Under the pieces are notes generated by a model. It saw only the letters and a list, made by a program, of their open reading frames with translations, was not told the origin of the DNA and did no database searches. Of a stretch of 46,415 bases of DNA, positions 33,735 to 42,128 are shown piece by piece (the stretch's first letter is position 1; each line of letters opens with the position of its first letter). Both the position numbers and the translations under genes were made by a program. This stretch comes from a virus. The stretch lies in IMG/VR virus record IMGVR_UViG_3300042506_000275, positions 1-46,415 of that record. One strand, 5' to 3'.

Positions 33735-35449
33735 TGTTGACATAGTTTGCTGAAGTTTTTAACTTTCTTGAAGACCATTACATTTTGAAACTTATCTAGT
33801 AATTGATCTGACTTGTGACTAATAACAAATACATTATTCGTTGTTCCCATATTTTGAAGAATTTTAATTACTTCTTCTGTACCAACTGCATCCAAAGAAG
33901 AATCAAAAACTTCATCCAAAATAAGAAGGTTGGTGTTTGCTGAATTTTTCATTTTGGCGATATCTCTCCACGCCAACAAAAGAGCAAGATCAATACGAAG
34001 TTTTTCTCCTTCGCTGAAGTTGTCATAGCAAAACTCATCACGAAATCGACTCTTTATGATTTCTACAAAGTCCTCATTAAGAGTAAATTGAGCAAAAAAG
34101 TCCATAGACACTAAATACTTGTTTATTATTTTATTCAAAGCAGGAATATACTTTCGAATAATCTTTCGTTTAATTCCGCTGTCTTTAAGAAGAACGGCCG
34201 CAATATCCATAAGATGAAGTAATTCTACTCCTGATTTCTTTTGAACATCTGCTTCGTCTTTTTCTCTTTCAATTTGCAAGAGCATATCTCTTTCAATTTG
34301 AAGAGAGTCCATCTCTCTTTTAGTTTTATCTTGAAACTCTCGCAACTGTCGTATATATCGTTTAGAACTATCAGAAGCAGTATCTAATTTAGCAACTTCT
34401 TGTAATTTAGACTGACGAAGAACCACAACAGAAGATGCAATTTCTAGTTCTGTTTGTGTTTGCTGTATCATCTTGGTCATTTTCTCTATAGCATCATCAA
34501 GTTCAGTTTTTCTGTCTTTCTTTTTTCCAACCATTCCATCACGAAACTCTGCATCAATAGACTGTCTGCACACAGGACAATCTGTATTGTCTCTGTAGAA
34601 TATAATCTCTTCTTCTGCTTTCTTTATACCACTTATCATTTGTTTACGCAAGCCAACAAGAGTAGTATACGATTCTCGTTGTTTTTCTACTGCTTCCACT
34701 CCTGCGCTAAGACCAGAGATTTCGGTTTGAATAATAATTTTTTTAGAAAGTATATCGTCAAGTGTAGCTTGTTCATCAGATTCTTGTTTTTTATATGATT
34801 GAAATTGCGATTCAGATTTTTCTTCAATTTTCTGAATCATATCTTTTTTATATTCAATTTTATTTTTTAATCCCTCTGTAACAGATTCTACACGACGCAT
34901 TTCTTCTTTTGTTTCCAAGACTCGTATTTTCAATCCCTCGTTCATTTTTGAAAATACATCAATATCTAAAATATTCTCAACAATGTTTCTGCGATCCGCC
35001 GCAGTTAATCGCATAAAGGGAATATAATTCGTCGATCCTAATATAACTACTTGACAAAATGTCTTGTAATTCATTTTTAGAATATGTTTTTCAAGAATCT
35101 GTTGATAATCTTTTACAGAAGCAGTTTGATCTAACTGAACTCCATCCTTTTCAATTAGAAATATTTTAGGAGAAAGTCCTCTAATAACCTTATATTGACT
35201 TGAATTGGTTTCAAATTCAATTTCCACAATACAATCTTTTGCATTTATAGAATTCACCGCCTGTGTAATATTAATGTTACGAAATAACTTACCGAACAAG
35301 ACAAAAGTAAGAGCATCCAACATTGTAGTCTTTCCCGCTCCGTTATCTCCGCAGACAAGGGTGGTAGGAGACTTATCTAATTGAACATCAATGAATTGAT
35401 TTCCTGTACTTAGTAAGTTTTTCCAACGAATTTTATTAAATGTAATCAT
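33731..35449 (-). CDS. 46: Recombination endonuclease subunit gp46 (SbcC/Rad50-like)
   Basis: 572 residues (T4 560). Walker A CGDNGAGKT (~33-41) at the N-terminus; two coiled-coil arms around a zinc hook CPVC (~291-294); C-terminal signature NFSEGEKLRIDLALLLA and Walker B LLILDEVFDSSLD; a His switch in VISHK. With gp47 it resects DNA ends for recombination-dependent replication. ATGA overlap with 47. Confidence 0.96.
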   Translation of the reverse strand: MITFNKIRWKNLLSTGNQFIDVQLDKSPTTLVCGDNGAGKTTMLDALTFVLFGKLFRNINITQAVNSINAKDCIVEIEFETNSSQYKVIRGLSPKIFLIEKDGVQLDQTASVKDYQQILEKHILKMNYKTFCQVVILGSTNYIPFMRLTAADRRNIVENILDIDVFSKMNEGLKIRVLETKEEMRRVESVTEGLKNKIEYKKDMIQKIEEKSESQFQSYKKQESDEQATLDDILSKKIIIQTEISGLSAGVEAVEKQRESYTTLVGLRKQMISGIKKAEEEIIFYRDNTDCPVCRQSIDAEFRDGMVGKKKDRKTELDDAIEKMTKMIQQTQTELEIASSVVVLRQSKLQEVAKLDTASDSSKRYIRQLREFQDKTKREMDSLQIERDMLLQIEREKDEADVQKKSGVELLHLMDIAAVLLKDSGIKRKIIRKYIPALNKIINKYLVSMDFFAQFTLNEDFVEIIKSRFRDEFCYDNFSEGEKLRIDLALLLAWRDIAKMKNSANTNLLILDEVFDSSLDAVGTEEVIKILQNMGTTNNVFVISHKSDQLLDKFQNVMVFKKVKNFSKLCQQ

Positions 35450-36510
35450 TGTTTAATAGTTTCATTCGCAAGACATTCTGTATATAAATCAAGAAGCAAA
35501 GATTTCAATTTGTTTGCATCTCCTATATTTTGAAGACTGTCTATTTCTTTATTGATAAGAGAAACTGTATTTTCGGACAAATCAACATCTGTTTCCTCTG
35601 ATCCAAAATCAGGAATAAAATCTTCAATTATAGTGACACCATTCGGCGATGCTCCATATATTCCATCAACAAACTTCTCGAAAAGATAAGGTTTGGTTTT
35701 TGCTTCCACTAGAATTCTGACGAATTGTCCCTTGACTTTTTCTTCAGGAATTGCTAATGGAGCAGTTTCAATCATATCCGTATCATTATACCTAATCTGC
35801 AAGAAAATGGTATAGGGATTTCTGATAAATTCTAATTCTCCTGTATCCGTATCAAGAATATGAAATCCTTTCTTGTCGCCGTAATCACTCATCGTTATTT
35901 GATATGGACATCCCAAGTAATGAATATTTTCTTTTGAATGCTTTCCGTGAAAATGTCCTGTATAGACAGCACGAAATTTAGAAAATACATCAGACTCCAT
36001 TCCACCTTGAAATATTGTAGTGCGTAAAACATTGAATCCATTCAATTCCAAATGTCCACATAATATTTCTGCATTTACATTTTTAATAAATTCCAAAGAC
36101 TCTGCTTGATTTTCTGAATTAATCCACGGAAGTAATGCTATCGGCGTTCCATCGAATATTTCAACAGTCGGTTTTGTGTGTACTATAAATTTATCTGTAA
36201 ATAATTCTTGAAGGGAATTAACATCACTTCTATTCTTATAGAAGATATCATGATTACCAAGAATAACGTGCATCTTTGCACGACTTGTTTCTAGTCTATC
36301 CACAAATCCACTTCGAACAGCATTGAGTGTTTGAAAATTAACAAACTTACGGCGATCTAAAAAATCACCTAAATGAATTATTGTATTGATATTATGAGTT
36401 TCGATGTAAGGAAAAAATACCTCACCAAAGAACTTCATAAAATATTCAAGAAACACAGGAGAATCATTTCTTGCTCCGAAATGAGTGTCACCTATAATTG
36501 CAATCTTCAC
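35446..36510 (-). CDS. 47: Recombination endonuclease subunit gp47 (SbcD/Mre11-like)
   Basis: 354 residues (T4 339) from a GTG that overlaps the gp55 stop as GTGA. Five phosphoesterase motifs: GDTHFG (~7-12), HLGDFLDRR (~46-54), LGNHDI (~84-89), CGHLEL (~150-155) and YTGHFHG (~181-187). Nuclease partner of gp46. The use of GTG and the weak ribosome site make it dependent on coupled translation from gene 55. Confidence 0.95.
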   Translation of the reverse strand: MKIAIIGDTHFGARNDSPVFLEYFMKFFGEVFFPYIETHNINTIIHLGDFLDRRKFVNFQTLNAVRSGFVDRLETSRAKMHVILGNHDIFYKNRSDVNSLQELFTDKFIVHTKPTVEIFDGTPIALLPWINSENQAESLEFIKNVNAEILCGHLELNGFNVLRTTIFQGGMESDVFSKFRAVYTGHFHGKHSKENIHYLGCPYQITMSDYGDKKGFHILDTDTGELEFIRNPYTIFLQIRYNDTDMIETAPLAIPEEKVKGQFVRILVEAKTKPYLFEKFVDGIYGASPNGVTIIEDFIPDFGSEETDVDLSENTVSLINKEIDSLQNIGDANKLKSLLLDLYTECLANETIKQ

Positions 36511-37088
36511 TCTTTTTTACCCTTTGGTTTAATTTTCTTTGTTGCAGTTTTCTTTTTCACTTTAGTCTTTTCCTCTGATTTTTCTAATTTTTCTTCTTCT
36601 TTCTTTTCGAAAGAAAGTACATCATTCTCTGTTAAGAATGTTGGAACTGTTTCATATCCACCTGGTTTAAGAAAGTTTTCTCGAAACCATCTTCGTGTAC
36701 CAGAATCCACATCAGAATCTTCGATCTTCTTTAATTTAATATAAGCCTGTTTCTTTTCCTTTTGGATACGACGAAGAAAGGCGTAGTAAATTATTTGAGT
36801 AAAATAAGAAAAAGGATTAGTTGATTTTTCTGGATCAAAGTTGTAAGCATAAAGCAAACAATTTTCGACTCCATCGGATTGCATTTCGTCTCGATATGGA
36901 TAATTCATAAAATTAGGCTTGCGAGACAAATGCTCTGCAATCTTCATAAAACAAGTTCCAATATATTCAGTTATAGGAGGATGTTTCTCTCCTGCTTTGT
37001 CTGCCACATCGACAAGAACTTTCCAATCCTTCATTGCAACAAAAAACTCTTGGTTATTAATATAATGATCGCTTTTTCGTTTAGCCAT
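36507..37088 (-). CDS. 55: Late-transcription sigma factor gp55
   Basis: 193 residues (T4 185). The region YIGTCFMKIAEHLSRKPNFMNYP and YRDEMQSDGVENCLLYAYNFDP (two segments, ~42-88), then NPFSYFTQIIYYAFLRRI (~91-108), is the typical gp55 text, matching sigma region 2. The C-terminus from ~150 is Lys/Glu-rich and ends in KKxAT, longer than in T4. It directs host RNA polymerase to TATAAATA late promoters. Shine-Dalgarno AAAGG; it heads the unit 55-47-46-...-regA. Confidence 0.93.
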   Translation of the reverse strand: MAKRKSDHYINNQEFFVAMKDWKVLVDVADKAGEKHPPITEYIGTCFMKIAEHLSRKPNFMNYPYRDEMQSDGVENCLLYAYNFDPEKSTNPFSYFTQIIYYAFLRRIQKEKKQAYIKLKKIEDSDVDSGTRRWFRENFLKPGGYETVPTFLTENDVLSFEKKEEEKLEKSEEKTKVKKKTATKKIKPKGKKE

Positions 37089-37107
37089 CTAAAACCTTTC
37101 ATAATAA

Positions 37108-37135
37108 AGTATACACTAATCTAGTCAAAAGTCAA
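37108..37135 (-). promoter_or_regulatory. Sigma70-like promoter of the gene 55 unit
   Basis: Minus-strand TTGACT (37130-37135), 16 nt, TATACT (37108-37113), with TTGACTTTT extended -35. A second TTGACT starts 7 nt further in (37123-37128) but is wrongly spaced. Predicted start near 37101, 13 nt before the gp55 ATG. An AT-rich spacer at 37136-37191 containing two copies of TTAAAATATTA lies upstream. Confidence 0.75.
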
Positions 37136-37191
37136 GCACATTACTTGAATTTACAATATTTAAATCTAATATTTTAATTTAATATTTTAAT

Positions 37192-38040
37192 TTATTTTTT
37201 ATTTTCGTCCTGTGGAGGTTCGTCAATATAATCTTTTAAATATGGAGACCAATCTTTTATATCATTTCCAAATTGATCGTTTTTCTTTTCTGCTTCTGGT
37301 GGTTCTACCCATTCTGCTTTTGTGGTCTTTTCTTTGGGTTTTTGTTTTTTAGGTGTTTTTCTTTTTTTAGATTTTTTGAACTCTTCTTCTGCTTCCATAA
37401 GTTCATCTATAAAATCAGCACTCATAAAATCAGAAACACAATCTTTAAGATAATCTATAAATCCTCTTTCAATCCAATCAACCATTATTTCATTAGGAAT
37501 AGCAACGGTAAATTGCACCATAGGAGGCATCTTTCCACGATTCGGAGGAAATGGAATTTTACCAAATTCTCCAAATTGATAGGGAACTAAAGGAGCAGAT
37601 TCAGAAGTCTTTTCTCTTTTTGGAAAAGGAATATCGCATTCCTTCATAAGTTTTTCCAAATCTTTATAGATTCCTTCTGAAAGTTTTTTCATTTCTGCAT
37701 CTGGTATTGCAGACGGAGGAGGCGAAGAATTGGTTGCAGCATCGTCCATATTCATTTGCTTTTCATACAAAACAATAACATCAGCATCAGGAGGCAAATC
37801 CATAACAATAAAATCAACCGGAAGATTTGCTTTTATGTCGCTGGAACTTCCCAACCAACTATGCAAATAAGTCATGTTTCTTTTTGATCCTGTGTAAGGA
37901 TCGACTGCAAGACTTGTAACAATTTTCATTGGACGATTAATAGTAATCTTGCCTCGTACTTTTCCTACGATCTCTGCAACTAATTCTTCTCCACTTCGAA
38001 GTTTAAATACTCGTATGTTTAATTTCTTTTTTCGTGCCAT
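37192..38040 (-). CDS. LSm-like phage protein with long acidic/basic C-terminus (paralogue 2)
   Basis: 282 residues from ATG 38040, which follows TAGGAG and overlaps uvsW by 38 nt. The first ~100 residues (IRVFKLRSGEELVAEIVGK ... LPVDFIVMDLPPDADVIVLY) repeat the layout of the small protein at 6501-6815: RSGEELVAEI against RTGEEIIASI, and LPVDFI against IPADSI. A Pro-rich linker (~105-115) and a predicted helical region (~116-215) follow. The tail is charged (SKKRKTPKKQKPKEK). An LSm-type barrel is inferred. Likely nucleic-acid binding; function unknown. Confidence 0.75.
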   Translation of the reverse strand: MARKKKLNIRVFKLRSGEELVAEIVGKVRGKITINRPMKIVTSLAVDPYTGSKRNMTYLHSWLGSSSDIKANLPVDFIVMDLPPDADVIVLYEKQMNMDDAATNSSPPPSAIPDAEMKKLSEGIYKDLEKLMKECDIPFPKREKTSESAPLVPYQFGEFGKIPFPPNRGKMPPMVQFTVAIPNEIMVDWIERGFIDYLKDCVSDFMSADFIDELMEAEEEFKKSKKRKTPKKQKPKEKTTKAEWVEPPEAEKKNDQFGNDIKDWSPYLKDYIDEPPQDENKK

Positions 38041-39538
38041 TGGGTTCTCCTATTTTAATTCGTACCAATCGATAATTGAATCCTTCCGAATCATACAGGC
38101 GCATTCTTTCTTTCATATGCCTATATGTGTGATTTATCCAAGACTTCCAACTTAAATCATCTCCAATATCATATAACCTTGCAACGATTTTATTTTCTGC
38201 TACTCGCAACTGTCTTCCAATACTCTGTAGAACTCGTATTCTAGACTTTGAAGGAGAAGCAAAGATAATATTGTGTAGTCGTTTAACAGAAATTCCTGTA
38301 GAGAAAACTCCATACGAAGCAATGATAATTGCATCTGATTCTGTTTCAACTATTGCTCGTATGCGTTCACGCTCCTTTGCTTCTGTATCTCCGTAAACAA
38401 AAAACACCTTACGTGTAGATGGCACACAAGACTCCATAAGAGTATTTAGTATTTTTCCATGTCCCTCCACGAATTGAAATAATACAAGAGTGTTTCCTTT
38501 AAGAGATTTACACAAATCAACAATGAATTGATTTCTTTCTTTTGATCCCACAATCCATTTCATCTCATCAGGATATTTTGCTCGTTTTGCCATCTCTCTA
38601 ATTTCCGTAGGATAATCCAATACCAAACAATCAATTTTAAGTGGACTGAGAATTTTCTTATCCATAAGTTCTTTTGTTTTTGCTACTTCGTATGCTCGCC
38701 CAAATAATCCTTCAAGAACAAGTTTATGTGTTGTTGTTCCATCAAGTGTTCCTGTTGTTCCTATGCGATAAGGACAAGTTTTTAGTTTCGTCATTATAGC
38801 ACAAAGAGATTTAGATTTAAAGAGATGCGCTTCATCTCCAACAACTGCACCGAATTGTTCAAAATATTTTTCGTTCTGACGAAATATAGATTGCCAAGTA
38901 GAAACAACAACTCGTTTTCCTGTTATCTTTTCTGCTCCACCAAGAATTTTATGACAATTTGCCGTTGCATTCCATTCGTTTGTAGAAGAATAGTCTGCAA
39001 AATCAGAAACCATTTGTTCTACAAGAGAAACTGTAGGAACAACAATTAGTATCTTTTTATTTTTAGGAATTTTATCAAGGTAAAATCGAACAAGAGAATA
39101 CACAATCAAAGACTTTCCTGATGCAGTCGGAGATAAGAGCAAACATCGTTCTTGTTCTAGGGCGTGATGTATTGCTTCTGCTTGATGTTCGTGCAGTACT
39201 AACTTTTTATCTCGTGAATGCACATCAAGAAAATCTTCTACAAATGCTCTTACCTTTTTTGTATCTGCTTTGAATTCAGAACGAATAGGTAGTGCCAAAG
39301 AGTAATTTCTGTCTAGAGCAAATTTTTCAATATAATATATTAATCCTGCGTAGATTTCTTGTGTGTGAATATTATAAAGACGAATTTCTCCATCCCACAT
39401 CTTACTACGATATGCTGGCATATACTGATATCCGGGGACCTTAAAAGCGAAAAAATCAGAAAGTTCACGAGCAATTCCTCTTTCGCAAACTACTCGCAAA
39501 TAAACAGAATTAATCAAACTTACATCAAGATCAATCAC
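38003..39538 (-). CDS. uvsW: UvsW DNA/RNA helicase
   Basis: 511 residues (T4 503) from GTG 39538, preceded by TGGGGG. The N-terminal ~110 residues form the UvsW-specific part (GYQYMPAYRSKMWDGEIRL). SF2 motifs: SPTASGKS (~136-143), VPTVSLVEQM (~168-177), GDEAHLF (~234-240), GTTGTLDG (~258-265), ASYGVFSTGISV and QSIGRQLRVAEN. It remodels stalled forks and unwinds R-loop origins in the switch to recombination-dependent replication. Confidence 0.96.
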   Translation of the reverse strand: MIDLDVSLINSVYLRVVCERGIARELSDFFAFKVPGYQYMPAYRSKMWDGEIRLYNIHTQEIYAGLIYYIEKFALDRNYSLALPIRSEFKADTKKVRAFVEDFLDVHSRDKKLVLHEHQAEAIHHALEQERCLLLSPTASGKSLIVYSLVRFYLDKIPKNKKILIVVPTVSLVEQMVSDFADYSSTNEWNATANCHKILGGAEKITGKRVVVSTWQSIFRQNEKYFEQFGAVVGDEAHLFKSKSLCAIMTKLKTCPYRIGTTGTLDGTTTHKLVLEGLFGRAYEVAKTKELMDKKILSPLKIDCLVLDYPTEIREMAKRAKYPDEMKWIVGSKERNQFIVDLCKSLKGNTLVLFQFVEGHGKILNTLMESCVPSTRKVFFVYGDTEAKERERIRAIVETESDAIIIASYGVFSTGISVKRLHNIIFASPSKSRIRVLQSIGRQLRVAENKIVARLYDIGDDLSWKSWINHTYRHMKERMRLYDSEGFNYRLVRIKIGEPNGTKKEIKHTSI

Positions 39539-39597
39539 TATAAACCCCCAAAGAACGAACTAGGATTGATTTGCAGAGGTTCTTATGAGCAATACTA

Positions 39598-40032
39598 TCA
39601 TTGACCATTGACAAAGCGTCTCCATTCAATAGCATTGCGTATTTTCCAATGTCTATTATTTAATTCTTTGACTATTTCTTCTAATAAAGAAATCTTTTCT
39701 CTTTGATAAAGACACTTTTGTCTTGCTTTTATAATATTAGGATCAGCATTAAGATACAAAGGAATATCTTGTCTTAATATTTTAAGAGTAAATGGTTCTA
39801 ATTTTCTAACGAGTAGTTCTTCTCTAGACATCTTTCCTGTATAATACTCCCACCATATTCTTTCAAATATTGATAATTCGCTTTCATATTGAGAAAGAAC
39901 TAATCGTTCATCTGTTAGAAAATTAAGATACTTGCTGTGTAGTTGAGGAATCTTTAGGGATTCCGTATCTAATGCAGTTTGATCAACTAAAGTATCTCTT
40001 TCTAATTCTTTTCTAATATCATCAAGGGTCAT
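39598..40032 (-). CDS. uvsY: UvsY recombination mediator
   Basis: 144 residues from ATG 40032 (T4 137). GGAG lies eight bases before it; an upstream in-frame start at 40053 is discarded as it falls in the promoter -10. It opens TLDDIRKELERDTLVDQTALD, like T4's DLQEELKKDVFIDSTKL, and has a central YYTGKMSREEL and helical C-terminus. It loads UvsX on gp32-covered DNA. Followed by 59 nt without any gene, then uvsW. Confidence 0.93.
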   Translation of the reverse strand: MTLDDIRKELERDTLVDQTALDTESLKIPQLHSKYLNFLTDERLVLSQYESELSIFERIWWEYYTGKMSREELLVRKLEPFTLKILRQDIPLYLNADPNIIKARQKCLYQREKISLLEEIVKELNNRHWKIRNAIEWRRFVNGQ

Positions 40033-40052
40033 TATAATTTCTCCGTGACACA

Positions 40053-40080
40053 ACTATACACGAGATTCTATAAAAGTCAA
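40053..40080 (-). promoter_or_regulatory. Sigma70-like promoter of the uvsY-uvsW unit
   Basis: Minus-strand TTGACT (40075-40080), 16 nt, TATAGT (40053-40058), with TTGACTTTT extended -35. Predicted start near 40046, 14 nt before the uvsY ATG. Confidence 0.72.
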
Positions 40081-40110
40081 GGGATGTATTGAATTTTCTA
40101 AAATAAAATA

Positions 40111-40638
40111 TTATAAAATTTCAATATCATATGTTCTATAAGAAAATGAACAGGTTGCTTGCAGGGGTTCTGGATCCATTCCTGTTGAAGTAAAATCTAA
40201 AGCAGATAAAGTTATAGGATAGAGTGAATTGAATGTAACATTTATTTTAGGATTTTTTGAACTATTCAAAATGAGAAGATTTGCTGTTGCATATTGTTCG
40301 TTGTCGGGACGATATTCGTCAAACGAATCTACATTTGTTGTAGAACGCATCCATTTATATATTTCCATCCAATTATTAATTCCTTCATCTACCACAAAAG
40401 TTATTGTTAATTCATCAAATGTGAGTTTGGATGGACTTTGTATAGTAGAAAATCTTGTAGGAAATTGAACTTGGGAAAGAGTTAAACTAGGCAATGATGC
40501 AGTCTGACAAAAGTAATTAACACCAGGCAGTCTAGAAATACTAAACTGATAATATGTTGGTAGTAATGGATTAATTCTCTCAGGATATTTTGCTAAAATA
40601 TCCATTGAAATTCCTGCAAAAGTAAAAGGATTTGCCAT
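40111..40638 (-). CDS. Tail-tube terminator/completion protein (gp3-like, gp19 fold)
   Basis: 175 residues (T4 gp3 176, gp19 163). Tube-protein-like text: YYQFSISRLPGVNYFCQTASLP (split motif, ~27-48), FPTRFSTIQSPSKLTFDELTI region (~60-80), FVVDEGINNWMEIYKWM (~82-98) and a closing beta strand pair. In marine T4-like phages gene 3 lies between 23 and uvsY, as here; by fold alone a second gp19 tube protein cannot be excluded. No clear ribosome site; it starts 13 nt after the terminator T run that follows gene 23. Confidence 0.78.
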   Translation of the reverse strand: MANPFTFAGISMDILAKYPERINPLLPTYYQFSISRLPGVNYFCQTASLPSLTLSQVQFPTRFSTIQSPSKLTFDELTITFVVDEGINNWMEIYKWMRSTTNVDSFDEYRPDNEQYATANLLILNSSKNPKINVTFNSLYPITLSALDFTSTGMDPEPLQATCSFSYRTYDIEIL

Positions 40639-40650
40639 ACTCTATGTATG

Positions 40651-40684
40651 AAAGAAAAAAGGGGAGGGATTTAAGTCCCTCCCC
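40651..40684 (-). terminator. Intrinsic terminator after the major capsid gene
   Basis: On the minus strand GGGGAGGGA (40676-40684) pairs perfectly with TCCCTCCCC (40661-40669) around a 6-base loop, and TTTTTTCTTT follows (40651-40660). This is a 9 bp GC-rich stem with a U tract, the clearest terminator in the window. It lies 26 nt after the gene 23 stop and 13 nt before the gp3-like start. Confidence 0.92.
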
Positions 40685-40710
40685 AATTCTTTATTACTTG
40701 AAACCTAATA

Positions 40711-42084
40711 TTACGATGCAACACCGTGCAGATTATCAACACGGAAGATGCGATAATACTGATTTTCACGATGACCAATCGTATTACTGACCGCAGCAAG
40801 TCCTTTGGCAAATGGATTCGGAGCCATTCCGTATCGTGTCTTAAATGCCATTTTTGGTTGGAAGGTAGTAGTATCAACTGCGCGCATCATCTGCAACGGA
40901 ACATATGGGCAATAGAAGATTCCTGCGTCATACGCACTAGATCCCTTGTATCCCACACAGCAGTAATTAAGAGCAGTTGTTGCATATGGATCAACAAAGA
41001 CCTTAATCTTGCCGTTAAGAGTTCCAACAAAAGTGTTGCCCGTATCGTCAACATTCATTGAAACATTTAGAGCAGGAGACAAGTTCAAGAATCCACCCAT
41101 TGCCAACGCAGATGCAACATCTGCGGAAACAATGATGAAATTTCCCTTACCTCGGCGAGTTGCCTTGGCAATAGCATTACATTCTCTTTCAATTTGGAAC
41201 ATAAGACCACGGAACTTTTCAGCACTCCATCGTCCGTCTGCGTCTTGTGTAAGATCGTAGACTCCACCAACAAGTTGCGATGCTCCCGATTGACAAAGAC
41301 CACTTGCCGTTGATCCAGCACCCTTGTAAAACAAATCACTTTGCTGACAACCCAAAACTGCTGTATTATACACAGTCTTGACAACTTCACGATTAATTTC
41401 AGCAAGAATTTCTGTGCTGAGAATATTCGAAAGTTCAGTTTCTGCATCTAATCCGTGAACTGCCTTGAGATCCTGTGCCAATTCAATGGAATAGGATGCA
41501 GCGAGTGCACGAGTCTTTGCTTCAACAGCAACTCGATCAATCGAGAATGCCATTTCATTTGGTGCAATATTTTCACCGGCAGAAGTAGACATACCATTTC
41601 CTAATGTTACACCTGTATTAGAAGTTAGTTGCGTTTCGAAAGGATCTGTTCCTGCAGCAGGACCAACAGAACCACAAAGACCACTCCATCCACTCTGAAC
41701 TTCATTAAAGAAGTTTTCTGTTCCAGTCTGTCCACCGTATCGTGAATGCATTGCAAAGATGAGACCTGTTGGTGCACTCATTGCTTGAACTCCACAAATG
41801 TCATACGCCATCAGATTTGGCATTGCTCTGCGAACAAGTTGAATGAGAATAGGATCATATCCAGCGATATTTCCTGCTGACGCAGCCAATGAAGTGTTTG
41901 CACCCATGACATTGAGAGGATTTGCTTCTGCAAGATACTGTTGTCGGCATGCAACTTCTTGGTTTTCCAAGAGAGTTGCAGTTGTTGCTCGACGATGTGC
42001 ATCAGCAATTGCTGGCATATCTGAGTGATCCAAGACAGGCTTCCATTTTCGAATAGCAGCCTCATTTAACATTTGATCGGACAT
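40711..42084 (-). CDS. 23: Major capsid protein (gp23)
   Basis: 457 residues (T4 521). Start AAIRKWKPVLDHSDMPAIAD resembles T4 gp23. VRRAMPNLMAYDICGVQAM (~84-102) and SAPTGLIFAMHSRYGG (~103-118) are the HK97-fold hallmark text of this family. A likely gp21 cleavage site is YLAE|A after Glu53. The C-terminus KTRYGMAPNPFAKG is typical. AAGGAG precedes the ATG. Confidence 0.96.
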   Translation of the reverse strand: MSDQMLNEAAIRKWKPVLDHSDMPAIADAHRRATTATLLENQEVACRQQYLAEANPLNVMGANTSLAASAGNIAGYDPILIQLVRRAMPNLMAYDICGVQAMSAPTGLIFAMHSRYGGQTGTENFFNEVQSGWSGLCGSVGPAAGTDPFETQLTSNTGVTLGNGMSTSAGENIAPNEMAFSIDRVAVEAKTRALAASYSIELAQDLKAVHGLDAETELSNILSTEILAEINREVVKTVYNTAVLGCQQSDLFYKGAGSTASGLCQSGASQLVGGVYDLTQDADGRWSAEKFRGLMFQIERECNAIAKATRRGKGNFIIVSADVASALAMGGFLNLSPALNVSMNVDDTGNTFVGTLNGKIKVFVDPYATTALNYCCVGYKGSSAYDAGIFYCPYVPLQMMRAVDTTTFQPKMAFKTRYGMAPNPFAKGLAAVSNTIGHRENQYYRIFRVDNLHGVAS

Positions 42085-42105
42085 TTGTGATACTCCTTAT
42101 TGTTA

Positions 42106-42121
42106 GTCAGATTTTTCTGAC
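42106..42121 (-). other. Small stem-loop upstream of gene 23
   Basis: GTCAGA-TTTT-TCTGAC is a perfect 6 bp hairpin between the gene 22 stop and the gene 23 ribosome site. No T run follows on the minus strand. It could be an mRNA processing or stability element for the capsid transcript; otherwise nothing is seen in this 44 nt gap. Confidence 0.45.
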
Positions 42122-42128
42122 GGGTTGA

